From: Lentzea terrae
Lineage (GTDB): Bacteria > Actinomycetota > Actinomycetes > Mycobacteriales > Pseudonocardiaceae
Direction: 5' to 3'
Assembly (NCBI RefSeq): GCF_003265345.1
Contig: NZ_QFWW01000029.1
Span: 199,961 to 263,960 of the forward strand
DNA: 64,000 nucleotides
Shown here: piece after piece, positions 61,430 to 64,000 of the stretch
Layout of the letters: the number at the start of each line of letters is the position of its first letter
How positions within the stretch are numbered: the first letter of the stretch is position 1
Notes under the pieces: model-generated
What the model saw: only the letters and a program-made list of their open reading frames with translations
What the model was told of the DNA's origin: nothing
The model's database searches: none
Program-made: the position numbers and the translations under genes

Positions 61430-63370
61430 TTATTCCTTCGTCGTAACCAACGACACGGGACGATCTTTCGTGGCGATAGCCGCGGTGACAGCACTGGTCA
61501 CCGCCACGATCCCCACCGATCCCATTGCGACAATTGCCAAAAGCGTCCAGGGGATGAACACCACGGTGGTGCCGATCGCCTTGTGCACGGCGCCGCCGAT
61601 ACCCACGAGGCCCGCTCCGGCGACCACGCACCCGAGCACGAGACCGATGACCGCCACCCCGATGGCCTCGACCACGGCCACGCGCACCACCTGGGGCTGG
61701 GTCATCCCGGTCACCCTGGAGACGGCGAACTCGCGCCGGCGTTCGGACCCGGCGATGACCACCGAGTTCACGACGGCCATCAGCGCGTACAGCCCGGCGA
61801 GGCCCATCAGCACGGTCAGGATCTTGACGTTGCCGTCCTGGGCGTTCTCCGCGCGCGCGATCGCCCACTGCGACACCGTCTGGACCTGGCTGAAGCCCGC
61901 CTTCTCGATCCGCTCCGCGACGGCGTCCGGATCCTGCCCCTGCGCGACCTGGACGACGGTCTCGGTCGGCGCGCCCGCCCACACCTGCCTGGGCAGGGCC
62001 TGCCGCGGCACCAGGAAGCTGTCCCCCATCTCGAGCGTCTCCGGGTAGCCGCCGACCACGGTCAGCTGCAACGGTTGCCCGCCCGCTTCAGCCGGGAGCA
62101 CCTGGCCGGGCGCGATCCGGTCGGCGTTGCGGGCGGGGCCGGTGAACACTGTGTTGCCGGCGAGCGCCGCCAGGTCGCCCCGAGCCGGTGGCAAGGTGTG
62201 CGTGCGCGCGTAGTCGGCCGCGTCCACCGCGACGATCCCCGAGTAGAAGTTCCGCTTGATCACCCGCTTGTTCTGCGTCTTCTCCGTGGTGATCGTGATG
62301 TCCACGGCGTTCTGCCGCGAGGCGACGGCCACGCCCTCGATACCGGCCAGCCGTTCCGCCTCCTCGCCCGTCGAGCTCACCACGAGGTGGGCGTTCACGG
62401 ACCGCTTCGCCTCCTCGCCACCCGCGGCGGAGAGCGAGCCGAAGGTGCCCGCCAGTCCCAGCAGCAGCGCGACCAGCACGATCAACGGGGACGCCGTGGC
62501 GGCACTGCGCCGCACCCCGTCCCGCAGGTTGGCCTGCGCCAGGCCGACCAGGGTGCTGCCGGGCACGAGCACCCCGAAGAGCCACGCCGTGAACGGCACC
62601 ACCAGCGGGCTCAGCATGCTCATGGCGACCGCGCCGAACATGGAGATGCCGAGCGCCGCCATCATCGCGCCGATCAGGTTGGCGCCCTGCGCCCACATCA
62701 CCATGGAGATGGTGCAGAAAGCGAAGGAGAGACCGAAGAACCACCGCGAGACGGTCATCACCTCGGCGGCCTTGCCCGTCTCCCGCAACGCTTCCAGCGG
62801 CAGGATCTTCGCCGCCCGCAGCGAGGCGGTGAACACCCCGGCCAGTGCGACGCAGACGCCGATGATCCCCGAGACCACCACGGCCCACAGCGCCCACGGA
62901 GCGGTGAACCCCTCCGGCAACAGGCCGATCTCGACGAGCAGCCGGGTCTGCGCGTACTTCGCGATCAGTCCGAACGGCACCCCCAGCGCGGACCCGACCA
63001 CGCCGAGCAGCAGGGACTCCGACAGCAGCAGCGCCCGCAGCTGGGTGCGGCTGCCGCCGGTGAGTCGCAGCAGGGCGAGGTCGCGGCGGCGCTGGGCGAC
63101 GGTGAAGCTGAACGTGGAGCTCACGATGAAGACCGCGAGGAACATGGCGAGGAACGCGGTCATGCCCATGACCGTCGCGGCGGCCACGAACCCCTCGCGG
63201 ATCTTGTCCTCTGCCTGGCGGGACGTCCCCGGCGGGATCTGCGGTTCGCCGGTGGCCGCCAGCACCAGCATCGAGGCCTGCACCAGAGCGACACCGACAC
63301 CAACGCTGAGGATGGCTCCGATGAAGAGCTCCCACCGTTCGCGGAACGTGCTGAACGACATCTGGAACAT
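61430..63370 (-). CDS. ABC exporter permease with FtsX domains
   Basis: A 646-residue membrane protein with an N-terminal helix, an FtsX-like three-helix block (about 60-190) containing FSFTVAQRRRDLALLRLTGG, further helices, a large extracytoplasmic region (about 310-500) and a second FtsX block near the end (SERRREFAVSRVTGMTQPQV). It belongs to the MacB/LolE-type permeases and pairs with the ATPase directly before it. Probably exports the product or a lipid-like compound; a self-resistance role is plausible. Confidence 0.85.
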   Translation of the reverse strand: MFQMSFSTFRERWELFIGAILSVGVGVALVQASMLVLAATGEPQIPPGTSRQAEDKIREGFVAAATVMGMTAFLAMFLAVFIVSSTFSFTVAQRRRDLALLRLTGGSRTQLRALLLSESLLLGVVGSALGVPFGLIAKYAQTRLLVEIGLLPEGFTAPWALWAVVVSGIIGVCVALAGVFTASLRAAKILPLEALRETGKAAEVMTVSRWFFGLSFAFCTISMVMWAQGANLIGAMMAALGISMFGAVAMSMLSPLVVPFTAWLFGVLVPGSTLVGLAQANLRDGVRRSAATASPLIVLVALLLGLAGTFGSLSAAGGEEAKRSVNAHLVVSSTGEEAERLAGIEGVAVASRQNAVDITITTEKTQNKRVIKRNFYSGIVAVDAADYARTHTLPPARGDLAALAGNTVFTGPARNADRIAPGQVLPAEAGGQPLQLTVVGGYPETLEMGDSFLVPRQALPRQVWAGAPTETVVQVAQGQDPDAVAERIEKAGFSQVQTVSQWAIARAENAQDGNVKILTVLMGLAGLYALMAVVNSVVIAGSERRREFAVSRVTGMTQPQVVRVAVVEAIGVAVIGLVLGCVVAGAGLVGIGGAVHKAIGTTVVFIPWTLLAIVAMGSVGIVAVTSAVTAAIATKDRPVSLVTTKE

Positions 63371-63373
63371 GGC

Positions 63374-64000
63374 TCAGCTCTCCAGCCGGGCGAGCCGCTC
63401 GGCGACGTCGTGGATGGTCGGCATGTCCACCCGGTCCACGATCTGACCGTCGGCCAGGAAGACCACCGTGTCGGCGCTCGCCGCGACCGCCGGGTCGTGG
63501 GTCACCATGACGATGCTCTGGCCCACGGTCCGCACCATGTTGCGCAGCAGCTCGAGGACCATCTTCGCGGAGTGGGAGTCCAGCGCGCCGGTCGGTTCGT
63601 CGGCGAACAGCACGGCGGGGCGGGAGATCATCGCGCGAGCGATCGCGACACGCTGCTGCTGACCACCGGAGAGCTCACGCGGCTTGTGCGTCGCCCGGTC
63701 GGCGAGCCCGACGCTGGCCAGCGTCTGGCGGACGTCGCTCTTGGACACGCGCACGCCGGCGAGCTTCGAGGGGAACGCGACGTTCTGCTCCGCCGTCAGC
63801 GAGCTGATCAGGTTGAAGCTCTGGAACACGAACCCGATCGTCCGCCGGCGCAGCTCGGTGAGCTGGCTGTCCTGCGCCCTGGTGATGTCGCGGCCCGCGA
63901 GCAGGACGCGTCCGCTGGTGACCTGGTCCAGGCCGGCGGCGCAGTGCAGCAGGGTGGACTTGCCGGAACCGGACGGGCCCATGATGGCGGTCCAGGTCCC
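63374..64000 (-). CDS. ABC transporter ATP-binding protein (5' end outside window)
   Basis: The visible 208 residues hold Walker A MGPSGSGKSTLLHCA, the Q-loop FVFQSFNLISSL, signature LSGGQQQRVAIARAM, Walker B AVLFADEPTGALD and the H-loop MVTHDP: a complete LolD/MacB-type ATPase apart from its first ~30 residues. The frame is open to base 64000, so the start lies beyond. The permease gene starts 3 bases after its stop. Confidence 0.9.
   Translation of the reverse strand, partial: GTWTAIMGPSGSGKSTLLHCAAGLDQVTSGRVLLAGRDITRAQDSQLTELRRRTIGFVFQSFNLISSLTAEQNVAFPSKLAGVRVSKSDVRQTLASVGLADRATHKPRELSGGQQQRVAIARAMISRPAVLFADEPTGALDSHSAKMVLELLRNMVRTVGQSIVMVTHDPAVAASADTVVFLADGQIVDRVDMPTIHDVAERLARLES

Overview
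The window is high-GC actinomycete DNA: almost every codon ends in G or C, GTG starts are common, genes overlap by ATGA or GTGA, and regulators are of SARP, large LuxR and NB-ARC types. Gene families and style suggest a filamentous member of the Pseudonocardiales (Lentzea, Saccharothrix or Amycolatopsis type). That placement is an inference, since there is no rRNA here. No tRNA, rRNA, CRISPR, insertion sequence or integrase was seen, and no stretch over about 300 bases lacks a gene.

Left part (1-20.4 kb): the end of a TgpA-like transglutaminase coupled to a beta-propeller/PKD/RCC1 surface protein; a TIR-domain protein; a MarR regulator divergent from an amidohydrolase; two coupled coiled-coil genes; a predicted lipoprotein amidohydrolase; several SDR enzymes, one with a Tat signal; a secreted PHB-depolymerase-like esterase; a large LuxR regulator followed by SnoaL and NmrA genes; and an AfsR-like regulator.

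Middle part (20.4-37.4 kb): a sigma factor divergent from a cytosolic subtilase; a purL-purQ pair; a TetR-controlled SDR, Baeyer-Villiger monooxygenase and SMP-30 set that looks like a route for oxidising a cyclic alcohol; a secreted vanadium-haloperoxidase-like enzyme; a PadR/HAAS pair with tandem operators; and a 1053-residue NB-ARC/WD40 STAND protein.

Right part (37.4-64 kb, continuing past the end): a type II polyketide gene cluster. It has KS-alpha, KS-beta, two carrier proteins, a TcmN-like aromatase/cyclase, TcmI- and TcmJ-like cyclases, two small ABM oxygenases, a flavin hydroxylase, two methyltransferases (one fused to a SnoaL domain), a thioesterase, a stand-alone amino-acid adenylation enzyme, a glycosyltransferase, four deoxysugar genes, an MFS exporter, an ABC exporter, a SARP activator and an Lrp-type regulator. 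The adenylation enzyme and second carrier protein suggest an amino-acyl starter unit or an amino-acid decoration on a tetracenomycin-like aromatic, probably glycosylated with a 2,6-dideoxysugar. Matching 11-bp-spaced heptamer repeats in two divergent intergenic regions are candidate SARP operators linking the sub-operons. The left edge is probably the hairpin near 37.41-37.44 kb; the right edge is outside the window.
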